A stretch of DNA of 64,000 nt from Planococcus sp. ISL-109 (GTDB lineage Bacteria > Bacillota > Bacilli > Bacillales_A > Planococcaceae), in assembly GCF_018613655.1 (NCBI RefSeq), contig NZ_JAGGPW010000006.1:55871-119870 (forward strand), written 5' to 3'. The position numbers and the translations under genes were made by a program. The notes beneath the pieces are model-generated. The model made no database searches and was not told the origin of the DNA. It saw only the letters and a list, made by a program, of their open reading frames with translations. Of this stretch, positions 9,181 through 17,160 are shown one piece after another. The stretch's first letter is position 1. Each line of letters starts with the position of its first letter.

Positions 9181-9213
9181 TATTTTTTCGTAATTTTTTT
9201 GGTATCGGTCTAT

Positions 9214-9609
9214 TTAGAATGTAAGTGTCACGTCTGCATCTTGTGCAAAAGCAAGGAATGTTACCGCTCCCCCGACTTCAATGCCGTCCACGAATGCTTC
9301 TTTTTCAAGCCCCATAACGTCCATCGTCATCTGGCAGCCGATGAATTTCACATCAAGTTCTTGCGCCATTTCAATCAATTCCGGAATTGCCGGCACATTC
9401 GCTTTTTTGAAGCCTTCTTCAAAATGTTCCTTGCCTTCTGGCATCGGCAATTGCTGATTCGCTTCTTTGTGGATCAGATTCAATCCTTCGAAAGTGAAGA
9501 AAATAGACACTTCGTGGTCGCTTGCAGCCGCTGCTGTGGCGATATTGAATACTTTATATGCATCGAATAATCCGCCGTTAGAGGCGATAATTGCTGTTTT
9601 TTTCGTCAT
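9214..9609 (-). CDS. DsrE/DsrF-like sulfur relay protein
   Basis: 131 residues with a DsrE-family Rossmann-like fold: IIASNGGLFDAYKVFNIA at the start, DHEVSIFFTFEGLNLI near 31-46, and a conserved cysteine C92 in FIGCQMTMDVMG. DsrE-type proteins accept persulfide on this cysteine and pass it to TusA. It resembles the second DsrE protein at 10969-11448 in layout but is shorter in the middle. It lies in the same run of minus-strand sulfur genes, between the TusA-rhodanese fusion and copy 1 of CstB. Confidence 0.85.
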   Translation of the reverse strand: MTKKTAIIASNGGLFDAYKVFNIATAAAASDHEVSIFFTFEGLNLIHKEANQQLPMPEGKEHFEEGFKKANVPAIPELIEMAQELDVKFIGCQMTMDVMGLEKEAFVDGIEVGGAVTFLAFAQDADVTLTF

Positions 9610-9648
9610 TAGTGAACACGCTCCTTCAATTTTGGGGGACTGGCCCGA

Positions 9649-10212
9649 CTACTCGGTTTTGCCAGTCCAATCACGCATGCCAGGCACTACGTTATACAAA
9701 GTTTTAAAGCCTTTTTTCGCCATCATATCGCCAGCGATTCCGCTTCTGCGGCCTGAATGGCAGATGATGAAAATTTCCTGGTCCTGCTTCTGCTCCAATT
9801 CGTTCATGCGGGATTCCACTTCACCGAGCGGAATATGCTTGACGCCTGGAATATGTGCTTCATCGTATTCTTCCTGCTCACGGACATCCAGAATGTTCAA
9901 TTGCTCGCCGTTTTCAACGCGCACCTGAAAATCGGAAAGCGTCACTTCCGGAATTTCGATTGTCTCTTCCACTGTGCCAGCGCCGTCTTTGCGCAAGTAG
10001 TGAAGCAAGACGTCTCCTTCTGTTTCTGTGCCGATGTATTCATGGCCTGAACTTTTCGCCCATGCTTGCAGGTCGGCTGTAGAGCCTTTATCAGTAGCTT
10101 GAATTTCCAGCACTTCTCCGGAACCCATATCTTTCATCACTTTTTTCGTTTTGACGATCGGCATCGGGCATGCAAGCCCTCTTGCGTCCAATACTTTATC
10201 TGTTTGAACCAT
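9649..10212 (-). CDS. TusA-rhodanese fusion sulfurtransferase (CstA-like)
   Basis: 187 residues. The TusA domain spans 1-72 with C15 in ACPMP. A linker rich in E and T follows, then a rhodanese domain (about 92-185) with C151 in CHSGRRSG. Both persulfide-carrying cysteines are intact. S. aureus CstA joins rhodanese, TusA and DsrE2 modules in one chain. Here TusA and rhodanese are fused in the opposite order and DsrE2 is a separate gene. The role is inferred to be sulfur relay to or from the CstB-like dioxygenases. Confidence 0.88.
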   Translation of the reverse strand: MVQTDKVLDARGLACPMPIVKTKKVMKDMGSGEVLEIQATDKGSTADLQAWAKSSGHEYIGTETEGDVLLHYLRKDGAGTVEETIEIPEVTLSDFQVRVENGEQLNILDVREQEEYDEAHIPGVKHIPLGEVESRMNELEQKQDQEIFIICHSGRRSGIAGDMMAKKGFKTLYNVVPGMRDWTGKTE

Positions 10213-10257
10213 TATTCATTCTCCTCCTCTTGTGAATTCGTGTGTTTAGTTGAAAGT

Positions 10258-10554
10258 TTACTCGGTGTCGCCTTCCCACTCCATCATGCCGCCATCCATA
10301 TTGATGACGTTGTAGCCGCGGTCTTCCAATAACCGGCTGGCCATGCCGCTGCGGTTGCCGGAACGGCAGATCATGATATGTTCTTTCGATTTATCGATAT
10401 CCTGTAAACGGAATTCCAACAGGCCTAACGGAATGTTGACGGCTCCTGGAATTTTTCCTGCAGCGACTTCTTCAGTTTCGCGCACATCAATCAGCGATGC
10501 ATCCGGATTCTTTTTGATGAATTCCTGGACTTCTTGTGTAGTCATGCTTTTCAT
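10258..10554 (-). CDS. Single-domain rhodanese
   Basis: A 98-residue cytoplasmic rhodanese with the catalytic loop CRSGNRSG starting at C63 and the usual SLIDVRE strand at 20-26. The length is typical of single-domain GlpE/PspE-type enzymes. GAGGAGG lies ahead of the ATG. It follows the membrane-anchored rhodanese with an 18-nt gap, so the two are clearly co-transcribed. Confidence 0.9.
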   Translation of the reverse strand: MKSMTTQEVQEFIKKNPDASLIDVRETEEVAAGKIPGAVNIPLGLLEFRLQDIDKSKEHIMICRSGNRSGMASRLLEDRGYNVINMDGGMMEWEGDTE

Positions 10555-10572
10555 GCTAAATTCCTCCTCAAA

Positions 10573-10938
10573 TTATCCGCGGTAACTGCTCATTCCGCCT
10601 CGAATATTCACTACATCGGTAAAACCGTTTTTCTTCAACAATTGGCTTGCTTTGCTACTGCGCATGCCGCTTTGGCAAATGACGAGTGTTTCCTTATCCT
10701 TCGATAGCTCATTCAAACGTTTCGGCAAATCATTCAATGGAATGTTCTTGAATCCTTTGATGTTATTTGCTTTGAACTCTACCGGTGTCCGTACATCGAC
10801 GTATTGCTTGTCCTTCTTGCCGAGTACAGCTTTTAGTTCTTCCGTGGACATTGTTCTAATTCCTTTAGTCGGCGCAGTAAAGCGGGAGATTACGAAATAT
10901 GCTATAATCCCGACTGCGATCCAGAGTAACCATTCCAT
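10573..10938 (-). CDS. Membrane-anchored rhodanese
   Basis: About 121 residues with an N-terminal transmembrane helix (MEWLLWIAVGIIAYFVIS) and a rhodanese domain from about 28, catalytic C88 in CQSGMRSS. The helix probably acts as a signal anchor. By the rule of positive residues after the helix, the domain may face the cytoplasm. Two other in-frame starts lie 4 and 7 codons upstream (GTG at 10959), and the ribosome-binding site does not decide among them. YqhL-type proteins of Bacillus have the same layout. Confidence 0.82.
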   Translation of the reverse strand: MEWLLWIAVGIIAYFVISRFTAPTKGIRTMSTEELKAVLGKKDKQYVDVRTPVEFKANNIKGFKNIPLNDLPKRLNELSKDKETLVICQSGMRSSKASQLLKKNGFTDVVNIRGGMSSYRG

Positions 10939-10968
10939 CCTACACTTCATCCTTTCCACTTTTGGGAG

Positions 10969-11448
10969 TTAGATAAACAAGTTGACGTTGCCGTCTTCTG
11001 CATCGCCAAGGTAAGCTGCGACGCCTGCGTAAATGATATCATCAAGCAACTCTTCTTTTTGAAGTCCGAGAAGATCCATCGTCATTGTGCAAGCCACAAG
11101 CTTAATGTCTTGCTCTTGCGCCATTTCAATCAAATCCGGAAGCGGCATTGCATTATGTTTTTTCATGACTTGTTTGATGAGTTTCGGGCCCATGCCTCCG
11201 AATTGCATATTGGAAAGTCCAAGTTTATCTGCGCCACGCGGCATCATTTTTGAGAACATTGTTTCAAGACGTCCTTTTTTGATTGCTGGTGGATTTTCTT
11301 TGCGAAGTGCGTTCAATCCCCAGAACGTGTGGAAAATGGTAACTTCGTGATCATAAGCTGCTGCTCCGTTTGCGATAATGTATGCGGCCATTGCTTTATC
11401 ATAATCTCCGCTAAAAAGTACGATTGATGTTTTCTTCTGTTCTGCCAT
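10969..11448 (-). CDS. DsrE2-like sulfurtransferase
   Basis: 159 residues, DsrE/DsrF/DrsH superfamily, of the type sometimes called peroxiredoxin-like DsrE2. The start is SIVLFSGDYDKAMAAYIIANG. DHEVTIFHTFWGLNALRK is near 33-50 and a methionine-rich insert is at 63-100. The conserved cysteine C120 lies in VACTMTMDLLG. It matches the third module of staphylococcal CstA. GGAGGAATTCACACA precedes ATG 11448. It is the first gene after a CstR-controlled promoter and therefore heads the main sulfur operon. Confidence 0.88.
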   Translation of the reverse strand: MAEQKKTSIVLFSGDYDKAMAAYIIANGAAAYDHEVTIFHTFWGLNALRKENPPAIKKGRLETMFSKMMPRGADKLGLSNMQFGGMGPKLIKQVMKKHNAMPLPDLIEMAQEQDIKLVACTMTMDLLGLQKEELLDDIIYAGVAAYLGDAEDGNVNLFI

Positions 11449-11469
11449 TGTGTGAATTCCTCCAGTAAT

Positions 11470-11483
11470 TACCCCTAGGGGTA
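11470..11483 (-). promoter_or_regulatory. CstR-type operator in the leader
   Basis: TACCCCTAGGGGTA is a perfect 14-bp palindrome between the operon promoter and the DsrE2 start. It would be a second CstR site, downstream of the transcription start. Confidence 0.75.
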
Positions 11484-11534
11484 TCTTTTTGGTCCAAAAA
11501 AAAGAACGTTTTATAGTGCGCCGCACTTTTTCTA

Positions 11535-11577
11535 ATACCCTATAGGGTATATTAAAGCATTTATTCTGCTATGTCAA
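11535..11577 (-). promoter_or_regulatory. Operon promoter with CstR operator
   Basis: On the minus strand TTGACA (11577-11572), a 17-bp spacer and TAATAT (11554-11549) form a near-ideal sigma-A promoter. ATACCCTATAGGGTAT (11535-11550), a perfect 16-bp palindrome, overlaps the -10 and start site, as expected for a repressor. Confidence 0.88.
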
Positions 11578-11598
11578 CAGGAAACATCTTTTTTCTTT

Positions 11599-11859
11599 TT
11601 ATCGGCTTTTTACGAGAAGTTCAACCGCTTCTTTTACAACGTCTTCAGTGTTTTCGCCTTTTTCGAGGCTATCCCGCACACAAGCTTGGAGGTTTTCGCT
11701 GACAATCACGCCGATTGTCCGATCTACTGCGCTTCTGACTGCTGAGAGCTGTGTGACGACATCGCGGCATTCTCCGTCCGCTTCGACCATCTTGATGACG
11801 CCGCGTAATTGCCCTTCGATCCGTTTGAGACGGTTCTCAACTTTTTTATCGTAATCCAT
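11599..11859 (-). CDS. cstR: Persulfide-sensing repressor CstR
   Basis: An 86-residue, all-helical member of the CsoR/RcnR/CstR repressor family. It has cysteines C31 and C60 at the positions used by CstR, and N56 where copper-sensing CsoR has a histidine ligand. This argues for sulfur species rather than Cu(I) as inducer: persulfide would crosslink C31 and C60 between subunits and release DNA. The N-terminus VENRLKRIEGQLRGV is typical of the family. AGGAGG is 8 nt before the ATG. Its own promoter carries a CstR box, so it should repress itself. Confidence 0.9.
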   Translation of the reverse strand: MDYDKKVENRLKRIEGQLRGVIKMVEADGECRDVVTQLSAVRSAVDRTIGVIVSENLQACVRDSLEKGENTEDVVKEAVELLVKSR

Positions 11860-11906
11860 CTTACTTGCCTCCTGTTCAAAATAAAAATTGTAGTTGTTAT
11901 GCCCTT

Positions 11907-11935
11907 ATATTATACCCCCTTGGGTATAATGTCAA
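11907..11935 (-). promoter_or_regulatory. cstR promoter with CstR operator in spacer
   Basis: On the minus strand TTGACA (11935-11930) and TAATAT (11912-11907) are 17 bp apart. The spacer holds ATACCC-N4-GGGTAT (11912-11927), the CstR-type box, implying autoregulation. Confidence 0.88.
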
Positions 11936-11983
11936 TTGATAAACTCATCCTTTTTTTCGTTGCTGAATACTTTCATTTCACCA

Positions 11984-12011
11984 TAAAAAGCCCCCGCACT
12001 TACAGCGGGGA
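11984..12011 (-). terminator. Terminator after CstB-like copy 2
   Basis: CCCCGC-tgtaagt-GCGGGG is followed by CTTTTT on the minus strand. It insulates cstR from the upstream unit. Confidence 0.85.
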
Positions 12012-12032
12012 CTCACTCTATCATCTGCTGCG

Positions 12033-13151
12033 CTAGACTGCGCAATTATTCGGGCCTGTTTCCATTTCCTTCTGTTCACTGTCGGATGGGGTGATTTTCC
12101 CCATATTCGTTTTCCGGATATCTTCGTAAGCGTTCGGTTGCTCTTTCAAGTTTTCCGTAACACGTTTAATGAAGCGTTCTTCATCATCGATGTTCAGCCC
12201 TTCGTTCTGTTCATACAAATCACTGAGTTTTTTATGGACACTGCCGTCTTCGTTCATTTCTTGGATGTCACCATAGTGGGCAGGCAGGACAACCAGTTCT
12301 TTCGATAAGTTTTCATAACGCCCATAAAGCGTTTCATGCAGGTCTTCTGCCCAGTCTGTCGCTTTCCCGGCAAGGTCTGGACGGCCGATCGATTCGATGA
12401 ACAAAATATCTCCCGTCATCAAATATTCGCCGTCTACGATGAACGATGTACTGCCGATTGTATGGCCCGGCGAATAGAACGCTTCGATTTTCACGCTTCC
12501 TACTGCTACGGTCTTTCCATCTTCAACCGGCTCATAGCCAAAAACAACTTCCTCCGCATCTTCAGGGGGCAGGTGATACTGAGCCCCGAATTTTTCGGCA
12601 AGCTTCCGGCCGCCGGAAATATGATCGGCGTGCAAATGCGTATCCAGTACATGGGTGATTTTTGCCGAATGCTCTTTTGCAAAGGTTTCGTATGGTTCAA
12701 TCATTCGTGCTGCATCAACTACTGCAGCTTCACCGTCCGACTCAATCAGGTAGGACAGGCATCCTTTGCCGACACGGACAAATTGATAGATGGCGCCGCC
12801 GCTTTTCAAGTCCCCGATTTTCACCGGCTCCAATTGCTCACTCCAGGACGCCATTCCACCTTCAATCGAGATAATATTGTCGAAGCCTTGGCCCTGTAAA
12901 TACTCAGCCGCTTTTTCGGATGTACTGCCTTTTGCACAAATGGTATATAACGGTTTTTCTTTCGGCAAATTCCCGATCTCTTCACGGCTTTCTTCTATCT
13001 TATTGAATGGAATATTGTGCAGCTCGACATTGCTGCCTTCTACATGCCAATTTTCCACATCTTCTTTACTGCGGACATCGAGAATCGCAACAGATTCATT
13101 GTTCATCACTTTTTCTGCAATTTCTTCAGCAGATGTAAATTTGACTGTCAT
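12033..13151 (-). CDS. Rhodanese-MBL persulfide dioxygenase (CstB-like), copy 2
   Basis: 372 residues, collinear with the copy at 8037-9158 and easily aligned by eye. The rhodanese domain is at about 5-112 with C72 in CAKGSTSE. The MBL domain has HLHADH at 172-177, PGHTIGS and TGDILF. The C-terminus GPNNCAV repeats the conserved tail cysteine. Both copies keep all visible catalytic residues, so both are probably active. No CstR box was seen directly upstream. Instead a dispersed repeat lies in the gap before the gene, and it may be expressed with the DUF302 gene. Confidence 0.88.
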   Translation of the reverse strand: MTVKFTSAEEIAEKVMNNESVAILDVRSKEDVENWHVEGSNVELHNIPFNKIEESREEIGNLPKEKPLYTICAKGSTSEKAAEYLQGQGFDNIISIEGGMASWSEQLEPVKIGDLKSGGAIYQFVRVGKGCLSYLIESDGEAAVVDAARMIEPYETFAKEHSAKITHVLDTHLHADHISGGRKLAEKFGAQYHLPPEDAEEVVFGYEPVEDGKTVAVGSVKIEAFYSPGHTIGSTSFIVDGEYLMTGDILFIESIGRPDLAGKATDWAEDLHETLYGRYENLSKELVVLPAHYGDIQEMNEDGSVHKKLSDLYEQNEGLNIDDEERFIKRVTENLKEQPNAYEDIRKTNMGKITPSDSEQKEMETGPNNCAV

Positions 13152-13174
13152 GTAAAGATCCCTCCATCATTTGT

Positions 13175-13229
13175 TTTATCCCGCTTTAACGGAAATTCAA
13201 AACTCCCGCTTATTGAAGTTTCTCTTTAT
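13175..13229 (+). repeat. Dispersed intergenic repeat, copy A
   Basis: TTTATCCCGCTTTAACGG and, about 30 bp later, TTGAAGTTTCTCTTTAT match the copy at 47853-47915. The second half also matches the minus strand at 33814-33840. Confidence 0.6.
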
Positions 13230-13236
13230 GCCGAAC

Positions 13237-13623
13237 TTAAGCCGTCCGTTCGATGCACTCGATCAAGCGCTTTTCAATATCTTCAGCTACAGTAATCAGT
13301 TTGCCGCCGTCTTCCGCCATGCCGATCAGAGATGTAGGTTTTGGCATTCCAATCTTCGTTTCTTCGCCTTCCTTATATACAACGATTTTACATGGCAGGA
13401 AATAACCGGCCATCAAGTTTTCAGAGAGTACCGTGTTCGCTTCTTTTGGATTGCATACTTCCAAGATTTTGTATGGCGTATCAAATTCTTGTCCCTTTTC
13501 CTGCAGCTTCGCCGTCAAATCGAAATTCCACAATACGCCGAATTGCTGTTCTTTCAAATTCTCTTCCAGTGATGCGACTGCTTCGTCCACCGATTTGCTT
13601 GTTGTAACAGTATAATCAAACAT
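13237..13623 (-). CDS. DUF302 family protein
   Basis: A 128-residue soluble protein with the DUF302 pattern: TVTTSKSVDEAVASLEENLKE at the start, FGVLWNFDL near 28-36, YKILEVCNP near 51-59 and PCKIVVYKEG near 77-86. The biochemical function of DUF302 is unknown, but such genes often neighbour sulfur or metal stress genes. Cysteines at 57, 78 and 123 could react with sulfur species. It is the first gene of the minus-strand sulfur block. A half CstR-like motif about 40 bp upstream (ACCCCCTAT) is too incomplete to call. Confidence 0.8.
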   Translation of the reverse strand: MFDYTVTTSKSVDEAVASLEENLKEQQFGVLWNFDLTAKLQEKGQEFDTPYKILEVCNPKEANTVLSENLMAGYFLPCKIVVYKEGEETKIGMPKPTSLIGMAEDGGKLITVAEDIEKRLIECIERTA

Positions 13624-13707
13624 TTTTCTGCCTCCTCTGTTTAAAACGCTTCTAGCATTAACCTACCCCCTATCATTTCCACTAAACATATGCACAAATG
13701 CGGACAC

Positions 13708-13734
13708 AAAAAAACAGCCCCAAATTGCGGGCTG
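13708..13734 (-). terminator. Terminator of the tct operon
   Basis: CAGCCCGC-aatt-TGGGGCTG is followed by TTTTTTT on the minus strand, past the SLC13-like pseudogene. Confidence 0.85.
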
Positions 13735-13768
13735 GCTTTACGTTTGCAGATAAGGCCGATAAACTGCC

Positions 13769-15106
13769 TCACCAAATAAAAATCGCAAAAATAACGGCAA
13801 CTGCAGTGATCACAAAACTCGAATAGCTACCGATGAGCAATTGTTCATTCCGGGAAAGGGCTCCTTTTTGAAACGCCAAAAACGTCGTTGGTGAATGAAT
13901 CGGCAAAATGGTGACACCGCCAACAATCATGATTAGCAGAAACGCCATCGCCAACACCGACAAACCAAGCTGTCCAGCGAAGCTCATGATAATCGGAAAA
14001 ATGACGATCATGGCAGTCAAGGGGATAACGAACAGGAATCTCAATGCGAAAATGAGCAGCGCGACAAAAATGATATTCCCAGCATCCCCCATCCCTTGCG
14101 TCAGAAGGCGGATCAATTGGCTTGTCAAGACACCGGCCGTTCCGTTTGCTTCTATATAAATAGCCGAGTGAAAACGAAGCCTCGAGCAACAGGAAGGTTT
14201 CCCAATCATATTCCCGTACGAGCCGGTCATCGACGAGCCCGTTCACCGGCAGCGCATAATAAGCAAGCAGCAGAAATGGTGCGACAATAAGTGAAATCTG
14301 TTCTTGGTCAACGACAATCCAGCTAATGATCATCGCGATAAACGGAACGATCACCCACCAAAACCGCTCCGGTAAGCGCGCGGACGGTGTGAATTCCATC
14401 TGTTCCATGCGCCGTATTTCGCCGTTCTGCCGCTTGAAAAAGAACCAGACGCCGAAGCTGATGATCACTAGTGCAATCCATAGCGGCGGAGCAATGCGCA
14501 AGAACCAGCCGAGCCAGGAAATTTGCACGCCTCCGAAATCCCTGAACAATTGGGCAGCGAGTATCGGGAACCCGCCGCCGGTAAAGACGATCATCGTCGA
14601 ATTTTGGTTCATCATTCCGATAACGTATAAGCTGAATTGGCGGAAAACACTTCTGTCGCCTAGTTCAAAGCGGTCATTCACTTGTTCAATGATCGGCTCA
14701 AGTATGCGGAACCTTGCCACAGCAGAAGGTAGCAGGATCGGCAAAAAAACAATCAACAAAGGCAAACCGATGAGCAAGCGCTGCACCTTGCCTTTGCTCA
14801 GCTTTAGTAAAATGCCGACAAACACTTGGTCGGCTTGAGCTTTCACCAATACTTTCGACACTAAAGTCAACGCCAAAATAAAGTAAAGCGCATCCGACAG
14901 AAAACCAGCAGGCCAAGCACCAGCAGGCTCGAAGCAGTGAGCGGCATAACGCTTACAGTCCATAAGCCGATCGCGATGCCGAGCAAGAGCAGCGTCAATT
15001 TCTGGTCATCAGTGTAAGCATCCATAAAGCCGATCGCCCACAAAAGGGCAAACCCGCCAGCGAGCAAAAAAGCAAGAACGCGCGGCACAAGCTTTGAGTT
15101 TCTCAC
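13769..15106 (-). pseudogene. SLC13/DASS-type anion transporter, two frameshifts
   Basis: Three overlapping frames together encode one continuous membrane protein of about 445 residues. The first frame starts at GTG 15106 (MRNSKLVPRVLAFLLAGG) and breaks near 14900. The second runs from SDALYFILALTL to LLEASFSL and breaks near 14165. The third begins AIYIEANGTAGVL and ends at 13769. The first break fits a lost base and the second an extra base. The sequence resembles Na+-coupled di/tricarboxylate or sulfate symporters. It starts 11 bp after tctA with its own SD, so it was part of that operon. Recent decay or sequencing errors would look the same. Confidence 0.8.
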
Positions 15107-15117
15107 TTTCTCACCCC

Positions 15118-16620
15118 TTAACGTTGTTTAGCGGCCAGTCTGTTGCCTCTCCATTTTAAAAATGCAGGAATCACTAATGACAGCAAGGAAATCAATAGCA
15201 ATGATAGCGGCAGCGGCGTATCAACAAAGATGCTCAAACTGCCGTTGGAGATGGTCATGGATTGGCGGAACGCCTGCTCCATCATGCCTCCCAGAATAAA
15301 TGCCAAAATGAATGGCGGTGCAGGGAACGAGAAGATTCGCATGGCAAATCCTAGTGCACCAAACACCAGGAGCATATACAAGTCAAAGACGTTAAAGCTG
15401 ATGGAATAGACGCCAATCAAGCTGAACATGATGACCAAAGAAATGAGCAACGGACGTGGAATGCTTAAGATTTTCGCCAAATACGGGATGAGCGGCAAAT
15501 TCAAGATCAACAGGAAAATGTTGCCGAGGTACATCGAAGCGATGATGCCCCAGAAGATTTCCGGACGATCCGACATGAGAAGCGGTCCTGGCTGTACACC
15601 GAGTACGAGAAACGCACCGAGCATGACAGCCGTCGTACCGGACCCCGGAATCCCAAGGCTCAGTAGCGGCACGAAAGCACCGCTTGTTGCTGCGTTATTG
15701 GAGCTTTCCGGTGCAGCAATTCCTTTGATCGAGCCTTTGCCGAACTCTTCCGGATTTTTCGCAATGCGTTTTTCAAAAATATAACTGATGAAAGAAGCGA
15801 TTGTCGCACCTGCACCAGGCAACACGCCGAGCATGAAGCCGACGAATGACTGGCGGGTGACAGGGCCGCTCATTTCTTTCAAATCTTGTTTGGACAAACG
15901 CAAGCTGCCGAGCTTCTGATCGTCGCTCAAGCTGCGATTTTTACGGTTCAACACGAGAATACATACTTCTGCCACCGCAAAGAGGCCGAGAGCGATGATC
16001 AAAAAGTCGAAGCCATCAAATAAGTTGACGTTGCCGAATGTAAAGCGCTGCGTCCCGGTTTGCGGGTCAATCCCGATCGTTACGACCATGAATCCTGCAA
16101 CGGCAGCAATCATCGCCTTGATCGTCGACCCTTCAGACAAGCTGGAAATCGCCGTCAAGCCCATAAACATCAGGGCAAAATAAGCGGGTGGCCCAAAGGA
16201 AATGGCCACACTCGATAGTGCAGGCGCCAACAGCATCAAGAGTACGACCGACACAGTTCCGCCGACGAACGAAGCGATTGCTGCAATGGCGAGTGCCTTC
16301 CCGGCCTGGCCATTCTGGGCCATCGGGTAGCCGTCGAAAGACGTGGCGACCGTTCCGGAAATCCCCGGGGCATTCAAGAGAATCGAAGATGTCGATCCAC
16401 CGAAGACTGCTCCGTAATAGACGCCCGCCATCATGACAAGTGCCGGTGCTGGATCCATTCCGTATGTAATCGGAATCATGATTGCAATGGCGCTGATTGG
16501 GCCAAGTCCTGGCATCATTCCGATTAAGGTCCCGACGATGACGCCGATCAACACAAACAAGATTCCTTCAAGACTTAAAGCAACTTGAAAACCGGTCAAT
16601 AGACCTTGAAACGCATCCAT
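15118..16620 (-). CDS. tctA: Tripartite tricarboxylate transporter permease TctA
   Basis: 500 residues with about twelve membrane helices, the large TTT-family permease. Conserved glycine-rich segments are visible at GMMPGLGPISAIAIMIP (34-50) and the symmetric GVLPGAGATIASFISYI in the second half. Others are PGISGTVATSFDGYPMA and GIPGSGTTAVMLGAFL. It imports a carboxylate delivered by TctC using an ion gradient. AAGGAGGGAGC precedes its ATG. It lies 15 bp after tctB. Confidence 0.93.
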   Translation of the reverse strand: MDAFQGLLTGFQVALSLEGILFVLIGVIVGTLIGMMPGLGPISAIAIMIPITYGMDPAPALVMMAGVYYGAVFGGSTSSILLNAPGISGTVATSFDGYPMAQNGQAGKALAIAAIASFVGGTVSVVLLMLLAPALSSVAISFGPPAYFALMFMGLTAISSLSEGSTIKAMIAAVAGFMVVTIGIDPQTGTQRFTFGNVNLFDGFDFLIIALGLFAVAEVCILVLNRKNRSLSDDQKLGSLRLSKQDLKEMSGPVTRQSFVGFMLGVLPGAGATIASFISYIFEKRIAKNPEEFGKGSIKGIAAPESSNNAATSGAFVPLLSLGIPGSGTTAVMLGAFLVLGVQPGPLLMSDRPEIFWGIIASMYLGNIFLLILNLPLIPYLAKILSIPRPLLISLVIMFSLIGVYSISFNVFDLYMLLVFGALGFAMRIFSFPAPPFILAFILGGMMEQAFRQSMTISNGSLSIFVDTPLPLSLLLISLLSLVIPAFLKWRGNRLAAKQR

Positions 16621-16635
16621 ATGGAAGCTCCCTCC

Positions 16636-17094
16636 TTAAAGTGGCAAGATGCCGCGCGGCAAATTAATCCCCAGCGCGAAAACGAAAATAGCGTACATAA
16701 CAATCGGAAACAGAAGGGAGACCAATACATTTGTCTTCCATGCTCTATAACCTAAAAACCATGAACAGAAGAATATGAACAAGACCGTCATAATGACAAA
16801 ACCGACCAGTTCAAACAAAAGAATATACAGGAAAATCATGCCGAATACTGTGGCAAGGACGCCAAATTCTTTTTTCGGGATATCGCGTTTTTTCTTTTCC
16901 GCCTCTGTTTCCACAGCACGTGAGAAGAACAACAGCACCGCCAAGATCAAAAGCAGGATTCCGAGTCCTTTCGGAATCACATCCGCGTCTATAGGGGCAT
17001 ATTGGTAGTTGGGCAATTGAAAACTTAAATACAGGTAGATGGCCGCAACAACGAAAAGAAGCAGGCCCAATCTTTGGTTTATGCTAGCGAGCAA
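16636..17094 (-). CDS. tctB: Tripartite tricarboxylate transporter small subunit TctB
   Basis: A 152-residue protein with four hydrophobic helices (residues about 8-26, 44-60, 77-115, 120-145), the usual size and layout of TctB. The start is TTG at 17094, 8 nt after AGGAGG. There is no ATG nearby. It lies between tctC and tctA, which fixes the identity more firmly than its poorly conserved sequence. Confidence 0.88.
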   Translation of the reverse strand: MLASINQRLGLLLFVVAAIYLYLSFQLPNYQYAPIDADVIPKGLGILLLILAVLLFFSRAVETEAEKKKRDIPKKEFGVLATVFGMIFLYILLFELVGFVIMTVLFIFFCSWFLGYRAWKTNVLVSLLFPIVMYAIFVFALGINLPRGILPL

Positions 17095-17123
17095 TCGAAA
17101 CGCCTCCTTTTAACTGAAAAGAG

Positions 17124-17152
17124 AGAAACCGAATGCATAAGATTCGGTTTCA
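17124..17152 (-). terminator. Intercistronic hairpin between tctC and tctB
   Basis: GAAACCGAATC-ttatgc-ATTCGGTTTC is followed by the short U-rich TCTCTTTT. It probably acts as a leaky terminator or 3' stabiliser so that the binding protein is made in excess over the permease. Confidence 0.65.
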
Positions 17153-17160
17153 CTTCCTAC

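Noticed and set aside
11599-11859. Copper-sensing CsoR
   Set aside because: The histidine ligand of CsoR is N56 here, both cysteines fit CstR, and the neighbours are sulfur genes rather than copper exporters.
13650-13680. CstR box upstream of the DUF302 gene
   Set aside because: Only a left half (ACCCCCTAT) is present and the right half is absent.
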